From contig NC_073340.2 of NCBI RefSeq assembly GCF_027580225.2, forward strand, positions 33,120,501-33,184,500: a stretch of 64,000 nucleotides of DNA, in the 5' to 3' direction. Position 1 is the stretch's first letter. Every line of letters begins with the position of its first letter. The notes under the pieces are model-generated. The model had not been told where the DNA came from and ran no database searches. It saw nothing but the letters and a program-made list of their open reading frames with translations. Of this stretch, positions 36,656 through 48,572 are shown piece by piece. This DNA comes from Misgurnus anguillicaudatus (Eukaryota > Chordata > Actinopteri > Cypriniformes > Cobitidae). A program made the translations under genes and the position numbers.

Positions 36656-38156
36656 TTTTAAAAAATTGACATGTTTGCCTGTTTTCAATTCGCAATTTGA
36701 ATTTGCACAATTTGAAGTGTAAAGGAAATGCCGTGGTAAAGATGGATGACCAAGGTAGTTGCCCTGGTTAGGCAGCATGGTGAGCACACCAACATCTGAA
36801 CTTCGAGTCAAACAGACACTGTGTTTAATTCTCTTTTAACTCTCCTTTTATTACAAAGTCAATATTTCTGCTAGGCCTTTAGTAACTCCCTGAAGAACTT
36901 GTGCATACCCTTATAATGGATTAAATTTCAGCTTGTTCCTCACACAAGGCTCTGGTTCAGCTTCAGGAGAGTCGAAATGTAGCCCACCAATCACATTTTA
37001 ATGGTGCATTCTGGCCTTTATTGGAGGTTGAGATCAGCATTTGAAACCGGCCTGTCACAAAAACCTCTTGAACTTACCAGCATTTTCGAACCGGCACTCG
37101 GTTATGCAATGCAATCCATCATTCTTGAGTCTGCTTTGCTATGTTCTTAGGTGACTCCATAAATAGCAACACTCGTTCATACGTCGCTTCATCCCAAGTG
37201 TCTGCTTGCCTTTTTATTTAACCTAGAAGCTATTTCATCTCACTTTTCTCAATGGAGAAACCTATGACGATTCACCTGTATCCCACTAATGTTTAATTCA
37301 CGGGACAGTCGAATATAAAGTGCTGAGATGGGGCTTCTTCCGAAATTTGTTGTAGCTGCCAGATTTATCACAGTGAGTTTGTATCTCTGCCAGGTCTATT
37401 GTAGCTCTCTGATGTGCCTGTGAAGACGTACAGCCCTTATGAATGGATATTTACAAGTATGCACATAAATGACTGTATAACATTTCCTTGTATGTTATGT
37501 ATCAGATTTATCTATCTGATGAAGTCTATCGTAAGCCAGCGCACAGGAACCAAGCGCAGATACTGTAGGTTTTATAATCTTTGACAAACAGCATTGGTTG
37601 TGAACCCTGGCTAACCCCAGCACTCGGCTATCACACTGGTTGTCCTGATTTGTATCTTTTCTCTGTGAGTGACTCTTTAGTCAGCCAAATGATTGACAGA
37701 TTTTCAGGCTTTTGGACTTAGGGCTTGTATTTCCCCAGCTAGAGTAAGAGGGAATAGAAAAAAGACAGAGAAACAGAAGTGGAGACAAAGCAAAACAAAG
37801 AGCATTTCTACTGAAAACTCTTGGATGTGCATGAAAAACCGAGTGCATGAAAGAACCATGTCGGGTCACAGCACAAAAATGTTCTCCCAGGTGCATTTGA
37901 AAAAGGTCATCTGGAGATCTGTGTCTGTGAAGAGGAAACAACCAGGCTGACCTTTTACTTTGAAAAGAAATGAGGTTAGCATGCCATCTTATAACTGTGC
38001 TGGCTTGAATAACTTCACACCTAATGATAGATTTAATTTTGGTCAGTGCACTTTCTGAAGAAGTGAACTAGCATTTGCACACCTGTACACTAAGAAACTA
38101 TTGACATCTAATTAATGAGTCTATTTTCATTCCAGGTCGAAAATAATATTGCATAC
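36656..38156. other. Unique stretch without a gene
   Basis: No transposon ends. The overlapping opposite-strand frames at 37681-37950 have no recognisable domain. Confidence 0.35.
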
Positions 38157-40651
38157 TTACCGTGGGTTCACACCAGCCGCGTCAAAATTGCGTCTACCGC
38201 GTCTTGTTTGCCGTTTGAATATTTGGAGTTTAGTCACTTCATTCGCGCGTGAAATTCTAGTTATTGAGACATTCACACGGAAATTTGTGTCATGGGAGGG
38301 GCTTGTGTGACTCCGCTCGCTTCCTGTAATCACGTCACTACTTTTCCGCCAAAGTTAAAATGTTTCAACTCGCGTGTTTGCTGCGGCTATGCGCTATTCG
38401 CACGAACTAGACCCGTGAATGAGGCGGAAACGCTACCGCGTCTTGTTTGCCGCTTGAACATTTGGCATTTACTCGCTTCATTCGCGCGTGAAATTCTAGT
38501 TATTGAGACATTCACACGGAAATTTGCATCATGGGAGAGGCTTGTGCGACTCCGCTCGCTTCCTGTAATCACGTCACTACTTTTCCGCCAAAGTTAAAAT
38601 GTTTCAACTCGTGCGTTTGCTGCGGCTATGCGCTATTCGCACGAACTAGACCCGTGAATGAGGCGGAAATGCTACTGCGTCTTGTTTGCCGCTTGAACAT
38701 TTGGCATTTGCTCGCTTCATTCGCGCATGAAATTCTAGTTATTGAGACATTCACACGGAAATTTGCGTCATGGGAGGGGCTTGTGTGACTCCGCTCACTT
38801 CCTGTAATCAAGTCAATACTTTTCCGACAAAGTTAAAATGTTTCAACTCGCGCGTTTGCTGCGGCTATGCGCTATTCGCACGAACTAGACCCGTGAATGA
38901 GGCAGGAACCGTACCGCGTCTTGTTTGCCGCTTGAACATTTGGCGTTTACTCGCTTCATTCGCATGTGAAATTCTAGTTATTGAGACATTCACACGGAAA
39001 TTCGCGTCATGGGAGGGGTTTGTGCGACTCCGCTCGCTTCCTGTAATCACGTCACTACTTTTCCGCCAAAGTTAAAATGTTTCAACTCGCGCGTTTGCTG
39101 CGGCTATGCGCTATTCGCACGAACTAGACCCGTGAATGAGGCGGAAATGCTACTGCGTCTTGTTTGCCGCTTGAACATTTGGCATTTACTCGCTTCATTC
39201 GCGCATGAAATTCTAGTTATTGAGACATTCACACGGAAATTTGCGTCATGGGAGGGGCTTGTGTGACTCCGCTCACTTCCTGTAATCAAGTCAATACTTT
39301 TCCGACAAAGTAAAAATGTTTCAACTCGCGCGTTTGCTGCGGCTATGCGCTATTCGCACGAACTAGACCCGTGAATGAGGCAGGAACCGTACCGCGTCTT
39401 GTTTGCCGCTTGAACATTTGGCGTTTACTCGCTTCATTCGCACGTGAAATTCTAGTTATTGAGACATTCACACGGAAATTCGCGTCATGGGAGGGGTTTG
39501 TGCGACTCCGCTCGCTTCCTGTAATCACGTCACTACTTTTCCGCCAAAGTTAAAATGTTTCAACTCGCGCGTTTGCTGCGGCTATGCGCTATTCGCACGA
39601 ACTAGACCCGTGAATGAGGCGGAAATGCTACTGCGTCTTGTTTGCCGCTTGAACATTTGGCATTTGCTCGCTTCATTCGCGCATGAAATTCTAGTTATTG
39701 AGACATTCACACGGAAATTTGCGTCATGGGAGGGGCTTGTGTGACTCCGCTCACTTCCTGTAATCAAGTCAATACTTTTCCGACAAAGTTAAAATGTTTC
39801 AACTCGCGCGTTTGCTGCGGCTATGCGCTATTCGCACGAACTAGACCCGTGAATGAGGCAGGAACCGTACCGCGTCTTGTTTGCCGCTTGAACATTTGGC
39901 GTTTACTCGCTTCATTCGCACGTGAAATTCTAGTTATTGAGACATTCACACGGAAATTCGCGTCATGGGAGGGGTTTGTGCGACTCCGCTCGCTTCCTGT
40001 AATCACGTCACTACTTTTCCGCCAAAGTTAAAATGTTTCAACTCGCGCATTTGCTGAGGCTCTGAGCTATTCGCACGAACTAGACCCGTGAATAAGGCGG
40101 AAACGCTACCGCGTCTTGTTTGCCGCTTATACATTTGGCATTTACTCGCTTCATTCGCGCGTGAAATTCTAGTTATTGAGACATTCACACGGAAATTTGC
40201 GTCATGGGAGAGGCTTGTGCGACTCCGCTCGCTTCCTGTAATCACGTCACTACTTTTCCGCCAAAGTTAAAATGTTTCAACTCGCGCGTTTGCTGCGGCT
40301 ATGCGCTATTCGCACGAACTAGACCCGTGAATGAGGCAGAAACGCTACCGCGTCTTGTTTGCCGCTTGAACATTTGGAGTTTACTCGCTTCATTCGCGCG
40401 TGAAATTATAGTTATTGAGACATTCACACGGAAATTTGCGTCATGGGAGGGGCTTGTGCGACTCCGCTCGCTTCCTGTAATCACGTCACTACTTTTCCGC
40501 CAAAGTTAAAATGTTTCAACTCGTGCGTTTGCTGCGGCTATGCGCTATTCGCACGAACTAGACCCGTGAATGAGGCGGAATTCCCATTGACTTAACATTG
40601 AAATCACTCGCGCTTGACGCCTCTACCGCGGCTGGTGTGAAAGCAGCATAA
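38157..40651. mobile_element. MITE expanded into a satellite array
   Basis: The outer ends are those of the MITE at 25926: GTGGGTTCACACCAGCCGCG at the left and CGCGGCTGGTGTGAAAGCAG at the right. Between them lies the 239-bp tandem array. The array is therefore bounded by one pair of element ends and grew inside a single insertion. Confidence 0.85.
38194..40583. repeat. Ten tandem 239-bp units with a two-unit higher-order repeat
   Basis: CTACCGCGTCTTG or its variants recurs at 38194, 38433 and every 239 bases to 40345; CATGGGAG recurs at 38291, 38530, 38769 and so on. All ten intervals are exactly 239 bp. Units starting at 38770, 39248 and 39726 share the variants GTCAATAC, CCGACAAAG and GGAACCGTACC; units starting at 38531, 39009 and 39487 carry GTCACTAC, CCGCCAAAG and AATGCTACTGC. 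This gives a 478-bp dimer repeated three times, with the outer units different. Because 239 is not a multiple of three, the repeated open frames of 60-101 codons on both strands shift frame each unit and are not genes. Confidence 0.97.
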
Positions 40652-40676
40652 GGGTTGCATACCAAGGCCAAACTAT

Positions 40677-41013
40677 TGCTCCAGTGTCTACAAGTGTGGA
40701 GAAAGAGGACCGTTCCTATGTATTTGTATGTGAAATATTACAAATTAATGTTTTTTGTCAATTAATGTTTAAAATGGTGTGCAAGTGTGTGTTTCAAATA
40801 TGTAACGTGACCTTTTAGCGTGATTACATAATACGTAAGGTCGCGTTGGCGTATCACGCGGCTAGTGCAAAAAGAGAAGTTCTGGTTTAAAAGTACGTAT
40901 TTATTTTTTTGGTGAAAATGACGATTGTTTTTCTAGATAAGACTCTTATGCCTCGGTTGGGATCGTTTAGAGCCCTTTGAAGCTGTATTCAAACTGCAAT
41001 TTTAAATTATCAT
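40677..41013 (-). mobile_element. 880-bp foldback element, half copy
   Basis: It contains GTGTCTACAAGTGTGGAGAA, AGAGGACCGTTCC, TAACGTGACCTTTTAGCGTG and GACTCTTATGCCTCGGTTGG, all landmarks of the centre and right half of the family at 8235 and 19609. The outer arms are missing. Confidence 0.75.
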
Positions 41014-41391
41014 AAACCATCCAAGCTTACTTAAACCATAAAAGTAAAATGATTGTTTTCTTCTATGTCTAACTTATAAGCACACTAGCAAATAAATGCC
41101 CTTAAAGTGTTAAACTAAACTTTTAGCATATACACAAGTCTCTGTGGGTGGCTCATTCTGCATGCATGGCAATATGCAAGAAACCAAGGCTTTGTGATGT
41201 GACGTGGCTATGACTCCTTTGATATGCACCAACTTGCTGTTTCAATGGAAAACACTTCAGCAGAGGAAAGAAAACTGTGCTTGTCATTCAATTTCAAGGA
41301 TTCATAGAGAGGCTTAGAAGTTAATATCTCACAGTAAGGTGGCACATTTATGCACTCTTAGAAAAAAATCTCTCACTGGTACACTGTAAAA
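41014..41391. other. Unique stretch without a gene
   Basis: Nothing recognisable. Confidence 0.4.
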
Positions 41392-41490
41392 AAATGCAGC
41401 ATGTATTTTTATATTACTTTAACTTAAAATTGAAAAGTTTGGTTCCAAAAAAATGATAAATTCCATTTAAAAAAATTAGTTACCGCCAAA
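41392..41490 (+). repeat. Truncated CACTGTAAAAAAATGCAGCA MITE
   Basis: The left end CACTGTAAAAAAATGCAGCA matches the element at 21491. The right end is lost. Confidence 0.55.
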
Positions 41491-41512
41491 ATCAGCGTTG
41501 TATCTGGTCACC

Positions 41513-42063
41513 TTTAACCTGATAAGGAACACTGTGCCGTACACGGTACACCCCCTCCCTTGCACATGAGGCTGCATTACGTGATTGTAACTTTGAAGCA
41601 TTAAATCTTCAAAATATACGGTCATGCGGCACATCGCATTCCATTAAGCGCACACACAGAGCATAATATGATTTTTAGCGGTCATAAAACTGTAATCTAG
41701 TTGTTAGTTACCTGAACCGGGCGGCGCCGATATAGGATATTTACTTACCCTCAAAATCTTCCCTTTATCCGCTTCGGTGAAACAGTCCAAAACAAATTGT
41801 TCATAAATCCCCAAAAGTCCAAGGAAATGGAATATCCAAGTCTTTTAATCCAAAACGATTTGTTCATCTCACAATCTTGACGTTTCTGACCGAATTACGA
41901 TATAAATAGTGTCTACAATTAGTTCACTAACGGACATTCGTTCGAATCTCACTTTTCATTCACGATTTATAATGAATATATTTGGATGTCACGTTTATTG
42001 TGCAACGTCTGAGGATCAAATACGCCCCCTTGTGGAATTTCAGCCATTCCATAAGAGGCTACA
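41513..42063. repeat. 540-bp dispersed repeat, copy 2
   Basis: Nearly identical to 34394-34936, with an extra block of about 33 bases (41698-41731, including GAACCGGGCGGCGCCG). It ends at the same GAGGCTACA. The frame at 41909-42142 crosses the repeat boundary and is not supported. Confidence 0.85.
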
Positions 42064-43640
42064 AAGTCAATTCTTCATTTTAAGCAAAATCCGATATACA
42101 GCGTGTTATTCTGTCATCTTTTCCCCTTTTTTCAAACCATGACAAACGCCAATCCTCCTTATCTGCAGAATGCAATAAATTTGCTTAACCAATCACAGCG
42201 CACAATTCCACACATTATAAACAATAAGGGCGGTGCTTTAAATACACACAGAATCCTAGTTTTCCTCATCTATACTTTGTACTTAATGATCCACAACTAA
42301 ACAAAAACAAAATTGTAATTTTGATGGCATTGATAAACCTGTTGTGGTTTTCTGTGGCGGGGAAGAAATGTAAGCCATCACAAAATTAAATAATTTACAT
42401 GAGAGGAAAAAATGCCGGCTGTTGCTTGTTCTCACACGACAGGATCAAGCTTCTGTCATGCTAACACATTGACCCCAGAGGATCTAATGAAAAACTTTCC
42501 ATTATTTTACACGAAAGCCAACGAAAATCGAGCAAAATTTTACGATGTCCCAAGGATGACAGCAGCAATGACAGTGTTCTTAATATGACAAAGTAAGTGT
42601 TTTGAATGATTAATACCATTATTTTTTTTTGTATACCACTAGTCAACTAAATGAATATATCATGGCAAAGATGAATGCACATTTATATATTGATTCAATA
42701 GATTTAGATCATTGTCGCCATTTGTCTCCATCCTGTCTGTTCCTGTTTATTTATTCTGCCCGTTGTTTGATTCCCGTGTTTGTTTTCTATGTTATTTATA
42801 TTAAATGTTATCCTTTTATGTGAACCCTGCATATGTGTCCTGATTCCCGTTTCCCGGCGTGACAAACACATGAATGTTTTGGTGAAGTAACAAAAACAGC
42901 TGAAGCTCCGCTAACCACTATACTGTAGAAACAGATCTCCTGTGTCTCACGTCCTTTACGGTAGAGTAGAGTCGTCCAGTCAAATGTGCTGTATGTCAAT
43001 CACTTGATGAGCCTGCACCTGACAATCGATAACATCATAAATTCAATATTGCAGACACTGTTCTGGGCTAGTCCCGCATGCTGCTGTACAGTATGCTATT
43101 GGGCATAATTACAAGTCCGGTCGTAAGATTACGCAGTTAACACCGAAACAATTTTAACAGCCACTATACACAGTGCTAATTCAGACAGGCACATATACTG
43201 TATAATAAATACTTGCAAACGCGCTTAATGTTTTTATTGCCATTTGTCAAAATAGTAAAGCCCTTCAGCTGTAGATGATGCAGTTTAAAAATGATTAATG
43301 CAGTTTCTTTAATCTGATCATCTGGTTAAAAACAGAGTTTGAAATGCATTTTGTTTAAGGAAAAGCTCCGATGTTTTTTAAGTGACAAAACTTTTGAACA
43401 TTGCCAGTGCCGAACTGTACCGAAACTGTGGCCATAAAACCCTGATACGAACCGAACTGTGAGCAGTGTGAACGGTTACACCCCCAGTACGCATGCTACA
43501 AAGTGAGAAACTTTATAGCTTTGTGGTAATACACATAAACTTTAATTGCAGTTTAGCTTGAACACGGTCTGCATTTTAAATAGTGTTAATTTACTGCAAT
43601 GCAAAATGTACACATTTTATTACCTCATTTATTACAACCC
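42064..43640. other. Stretch without a supported gene
   Basis: At 42180-42290 there is a promoter-like cluster, ACCAATCACAGCGC followed by CATTATAAACAATA and GGGCGG. Downstream a short frame from ATG 42412 (MPAVACSHTTGS...) stops at 42588, just before AAAGTAAGT at 42589. It could be the 5' end of a decayed element gene, but this is weak. Confidence 0.25.
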
Positions 43641-44259
43641 TATTTAATGAACTAAACCTCACAGTGGTCCCAATCCTCCATGTGGCCTTTTGCCAAACCA
43701 GTCTCACAATTTTTTCAAGTTCTTCTAGTAAGATCACATCCTTGGTTATCTGAGGTCAGTCCAAATTTTCAAATCACCTGGGTTTGTTTTGCTCTTGTCT
43801 CACGAGAGTCACTGTGCCATGATAGAAATGTGAATAATAAAATGGCTGGTGCAGGTTTAACTGGGCATATAGGCCCCATTGATCCATATAATAATCTATG
43901 GCCACTGTAGCATTATATTCTTAAATATTACAAAGTCTTCATTTTGAACCACTGGCAGTCTAGGGTTGGTTTAGCACAGAAGCTATAACTCAGATGAAAA
44001 CACTCAGGAGTTTAGAGAGAGTTAGTCGTAGCATTCGTTTGTGGAACCGTGCCATGAAGCTTATGGGGCTCATGGAGTGGAGAAGATATGTGCAGAAAGT
44101 TCAACGTTACGATGGCGTCTGCATTTATGCATGTTTTAATGTTTGCGAGTACATACATAAATAATACAAAATAAACATAAATGTTTAAAAAGTTTAATGT
44201 AGTGATGCACACCGCATCATTTTTTACATAATATTTAAAAAAACACCATATCTGCACAG

Positions 44260-44509
44260 TACCCAGCATGCAATAGCCATCAGTTTGGTTACATGTAATT
44301 TTTGCCAAATTACTTATGATATATCATCATAAGCAAAGTCAACAGTGATTACAAGGTGTTTGGTTTCATTTATTTATTTTTGGGCTATGGTTAGTCGTCT
44401 ATTAAATTTTTACTGACAGGCCAAATTTTGCCTTGTTTTAGTCTAGACACCTGGGATGTTTTTGGACAGCTATGAGACATCTTATAAAAGCAAAATTGCT
44501 TGCTGGGTA
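44260..44509 (+). mobile_element. CCCAGCAAGCAATTTTG MITE, intact copy
   Basis: The left end is TACCCAGCATGCAATAGCC and the right end GCAAAATTGCTTGCTGGGTA. The interior has GTGATTACAAGGTGTTTGG and TATTTTTGGGCTATGG. It is about 250 bp and the clearest copy of this family in the window. Confidence 0.75.
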
Positions 44510-44714
44510 TGCAGTCAGCAGAACACTTGTACTATACTTTCTTTCAAACATAGCAATGGATAGACTGCGCCACATAAAGAAGACGCCAAGATAGATTTTT
44601 AGTCAAGAAAAAAAATGACAAAAAGTGTGCACATCCAGTCGACTCAAAGACATTGTTAATGTTAAAAAGAAAGGTTGGCACACCAGAGCTCCAAAAAAAT
44701 ATAAATAATTTTAT

Positions 44715-45086
44715 TTAAAGGGGCTCCTTATGATGTCATAAGGAGATCTTATTATAATAATACCGCCCCTTAATCTTCACTATCCAATCATGCCACAGCC
44801 ATTTAGTGCAGAGAGAGAGAGAGAGAGAGAGAAAAAATAATAATAATTAAGTTTCAATTGCAACAAACCAGCATCATTGCGATCAGTGTTTGAATTTCAT
44901 CAGCTCATTTGCATTTTAAAGGATTCACCCAAAATGGCACATTTTTGCTCACACCTACAAAGTGGCAATTTTAACATGTTATAATAAATTATCTATATGA
45001 TATTTTGAGCTAAAACTTCACATACTCTGGGGACACCAACGATTTATTTTACATCTTAAAAAAAAAATGTGACATGTTCCCTTTAA
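44715..45086 (-). mobile_element. TTAAAGGGGACATRTCA MITE, copy 3, internally deleted
   Basis: The left end TTAAAGGGGCTCCTTATG and the right end TGACATGTTCCCTTTAA flank a body with AATACCGCCCCTTAATC and ATTTTGAGCTAAAACTTCA. A GA run (44813-44831) sits inside. The left arm is shortened by deletion. Confidence 0.75.
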
Positions 45087-45154
45087 AGTTCACAGGTGGC
45101 GTTTTAAGCTAAATGGCTTTTCATCAGACAACCAACATAGTGTACACTGCAACT

Positions 45155-45260
45155 TACACGCATTACAAGGTATACAATTTTATATATCAGCATGTGTGTG
45201 TTCCCTGGGTTTGAAACCATGACCTTTTGAGCAACTAATGCACCGAGCTATTCAATATGC
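45155..45260 (-). repeat. tRNA-derived SINE, copy 2 (head part)
   Basis: Read on the minus strand: GAATAGCTCGGTGCATTAG, then AAAGGTCATGGTTTCAAACC, as in a tRNA A and B box, then GTATACCTTGTAATG. The tail is decayed. Confidence 0.65.
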
Positions 45261-46507
45261 CAAAGACGAGCACAATTTTTGTTGTACCTAAATTTGGCCC
45301 AAACAATACCTTACAGCATTGCATAATACAATTTTCATGGAGTGCTGCAGAGTTTTTAAGGCAGGGATGTAATCTGCATTATGCAAGATCATTGTATGTA
45401 AGTATATATTCATATTTCATACGCCTCGTCCTGTTTATCACAACTGTGTATTATTTACTCTTCCATCAAGCGAGTTGAATATGGCCTAGTTCCCCAAACT
45501 TTATTGCACTCTTTTGTAGACCTTTGTTAAATTATTAAACATATTGTATAATGTTTTTTGATGCAGTAAACAGAAGTGCTGGGCTTTAATGGCAAATCCG
45601 TCGGCCACATGTGGAAACGAATCTCCCGTGCTCTGCGGCAGCCTCTTGAATCTGATTGGTTATAAAATTTTAATTGCACCGAAGTAAACATCTTCATCAC
45701 AGCATTGTTTGTTTAGATTGGAAGGTGATTAGCAGCGGAGGTCTGAGTGGGGGGAAATGAGCAGACAACAGAAGCACGGGCACAGATTTCACTCCGTAGA
45801 TTAAAGATGTGCTGGGAGAATGTTCAGGTTTATCAGTCATTTTTCATGTCATTATTTTCACACAATACAGTGTCAGTTTCTAGACAGAACCTATACTGTG
45901 TCATTTCATTCACTGCAAGCTGCAAGTAAATAGCTTCTAAGTACCTCTAGAGATGGAAAAGAGCCAATGAAGGTCAAATGACTTTGTTTTTGGAAGCTTT
46001 TGAGATTTGCAGAGGAAATATCAATGTAAATCGATGTCTTTAATATCTCTCTTTATAGAAAATGTATACAGTTTTCAACAGTAGACATATTTTTGAGAAA
46101 AAAAAGGATATTGAACGGTAAACTATGGCTGTTATGCATGCAAAAGACATTTTATTGGCAATTACTTGAGATAAATGCATTGTAGCTCACAATACCTCTT
46201 TAACATATACAATTCTTTAAAATAAAGGTGCTCCATGATGTCATAGAAGAACCATTTTTGGCTGATTGGTTCCATAAAGAAGAAAAATGGATCATTCATT
46301 GTGTCCCACAGTTTATTTCTGGAGACTGAGGTGGGGGGTGAACTAAATGCGGTCAGTCCAGGGTGGTGCACTGTAGTACCGAGTCGCATACCTGTCAACA
46401 TTGGGATTTGAAAATAAGGGATATTTCCCAAACGCTAACACCACAACCACCCACCCCTGTTTTCATGACTTTCTTACTTAGTATTTTTGTCTTGTTTTCA
46501 GTACAAA

Positions 46508-47941
46508 CAGTGCTTTAAGTGGGCCGGTACGTGCGGGTACTCAGTACGGCCACTTCCAAATATAACTCTTGAGCGTACCACCACCTCTCTGTGCGCCCAG
46601 AACGTGCTTTTAGCGTACCGATACGCTCATTGCACATCTGTTTAAATCAGAGGTTTAATTTAATCCTTTGGCTGTGCTGCCGCTTTTCAGAGCACCCTTC
46701 ACAATGCACGCTTCCTAATTCGTCACACCGAGAGCAGAGACTACATTAGCCATACACCCTTGAGTTTACAAGTTAAAAGCGCATGCGTCACTTTTGCTGC
46801 TGTCGGTGCCAACAACTCAACGTGGTCTGGAGAGGTGTGTGTTTGTGTGTGAAACGTGCAACCATAGCTGCTTGGTTAAAATGAAAATACAATGAGCGCT
46901 TAATATGCCCTTCTGGCTTTAGACTCTGATTAGTAAAAGAACAAGGTCAGAATCAAAGGACTCGCTGGCTGACATCCCACCAAGCCAGAATGATATCGCT
47001 GCAGGTCAGACGCAAACTTTTTCCAATACCCTTTTGTAGGTACGAGACAATCTCCACTGTCACGGCTGTTAGTTTGGTTCCCCTCTACGCAACCACAGAT
47101 TTCCTCAGGCAATGTGCGGAGTAAAAACATTCTTGAAATTGTAATATACATTTAGTTTAATTGCTAAACTACAAGTGAACAAAATTTCAAACATTTGAAT
47201 GACACGCACGGGAGTTTTACCACCAGCAAAATGGAAAACAATGGGACAAAATAAAGTGATAGTTCAAATGGCCAGTATTTTGTTATTCTTGAAACCATAG
47301 ACATGATCTTTGTGTCATTTTAACGTTTTTTCAAGCTCTTTCTACCTGAACAACTAGTTTAAGCATTTAACTATGTTGAAAATTTTACTTGCATACCTTT
47401 TGCACATTTTATTTATGTTCAATAGCTCTTTCTACAGTAGCTCTTTCTAAGGGTATTTTTTCAAAATCCTTTTGCACATTTTATTTACGTTCAATAGCTC
47501 TTTCTACAGTAGCTCTTTCTAAGGGTATTTTTTCAAAATCCTTTTGCACATTTTATTTATGTTCAATAGCTCTTTCTACAGTATCTCTTTCTAAGGGTAT
47601 TTTTTCAAAATCCTTTTGCACATTTTAATTGTTCAATAGCTCTTTCTACAGTAGCTCTTTCTAAGGGTATTTTTTCAAAATCCTTTTGCACATTTTATTT
47701 ATGTTCAATAGCTCTTTCTGCAGTAGCTCTTTCTAAGGGTATTTTTTCAAAATCCTTTTGCACATTTTATTTATGTTCAGTAGCTCTTTCTAGCTCAAGC
47801 AATTGCACAAATTTATAAAAGGATTTATTGTTTTTTACAAGGTGGTCTGTTGACTGCTGTATATAAAACCCCTTCAATATAGGAGTCATCGAGTCATCGA
47901 AATAAATAAATAAATAAATAATGGAGTAACTTAAACCACTG
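46508..47941. mobile_element. hAT-type element inside the split MITE
   Basis: The left end is CAGTGCTTTAAGTGGGCC and the right end, complemented, is CAGTGGTTTAAGTTACTCC. The 8-bp duplication AGTACAAA is perfect at 46500-46507 and 47942-47949. It is 1434 bp and contains the 72-bp tandem array. No transposase domain is seen. Confidence 0.85.
47397..47795. repeat. 72-bp tandem repeat, about five and a half units
   Basis: TTTTGCACATTTTATTTATG, CAATAGCTCTTTCTACAGTA and GGGTATTTTTTCAAAATCC recur with spacings of 72, 72, 72, 70 and 72. Since 72 is 24 codons, it leaves a repetitive open frame (47389-47628) that breaks in the 70-bp unit. This is a minisatellite, not a protein. Confidence 0.95.
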
Positions 47942-47954
47942 AGTACAAATATCT

Positions 47955-48125
47955 TACAATTATACCACAGGGGTGTTAAATGCTTTATTCTGATTGGCTG
48001 AGAAATGTTCCGTGGGGGTTGATTATGTTTCTGTAAACCGCACACCCAACTTGTCAAATGTCTTAAAATAGGCACCAAAGCAATGTTTTTGGTAACTGTG
48101 GTAGAAGCGGAATAATTCTTTACTC
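47955..48125 (-). repeat. Second copy of the repeat seen at 6115-6375
   Basis: It matches the right half of 6115-6375 in inverse orientation: TTATTCTGATTGGCTGAGAA, CCGTGGGGGTTGATTATG and GCACACCCAACTTGTC. It lies inside the split MITE just after the hAT. Confidence 0.65.
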
Positions 48126-48572
48126 TTTACTTTATTCTTTACTTGTTAAATCAGTATGTATTTTCTTGATAAGCAAAATGACCTGAGAAAATAAGTCTAC
48201 TCTTAAGCCAAATAAATATTACATTTAGGTGAATTTGTGCTTAAAACAAGCATGTAAAAAATCTGCCAATGGGGTAGGAAAAAAGTTTACTTTTTTCTTA
48301 AACACTTAATTTAAGAAAAAATGAATGTAACATGTTCTTATCCCGATGACAGATTTGTTTGCTTGTTTAATTCACCTAACTTTGATATTTTTGTCTAAAA
48401 ACTAGACTTATTTTCTTACTGTAGGTAATTTTTCCCATCAAGAAAATGTATTTTCATATCAGATTTTTAAGAAAATATGGGAAATTGTTTAAACGGGATG
48501 ATGGTGGGAAAGATTGGTAAAATACAGGAGAATCCCGGGAAAAACTTGAGGGTTGACAGTTATGCCGAGTCG

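Larger units (their letters stand above)
46465..48475. mobile_element. Split MITE of the TTTTCAAG/TTAGTATTTTTGTC family
   Basis: The left piece (46465-46507) has TTACTTAGTATTTTTGTCTT and GTTTTCAGTACAAA. The right piece (48148-48475) has TATTTTCTTGATAAGCAAAA, AAGTCTACTC, TCTGCCAATGGG and AACTAGACTTATTTTCTTAC. The intact order is seen at 52494-52926. A hAT and a second repeat sit between the two pieces. Confidence 0.75.
46387..48564. mobile_element. 2.2-kb hAT-type element, outer shell of a four-level nest
   Basis: The left end is CATACCTGTCAAC and the right end, complemented, is CATAACTGTCAACC. The 8-bp duplication CCGAGTCG is perfect at 46379-46386 and 48565-48572. Closing the gap restores GTACCGAGTCGTGATTTT. 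The original element is short; almost all its length comes from insertions inside it. Confidence 0.85.

Noticed and set aside
38292..40509. Repeated open frames of 60-101 codons on both strands
   Set aside because: They are copies of the same non-coding 239-bp unit; 239 is not a multiple of three, so each frame runs out into the next unit in a different frame.
38194..40583. Possible CRISPR array
   Set aside because: Units are 239 bp with no unique spacers, and the host is a vertebrate; it is a satellite.
42412..42588. Short frame beginning MPAVACSHTTGS downstream of a CCAAT/TATA-like cluster
   Set aside because: Only 58 codons, no family recognised, and the stop comes just before the apparent donor site.
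47389..47628. 79-codon repetitive frame
   Set aside because: It arises from a 72-bp minisatellite inside a hAT and breaks in the 70-bp unit.
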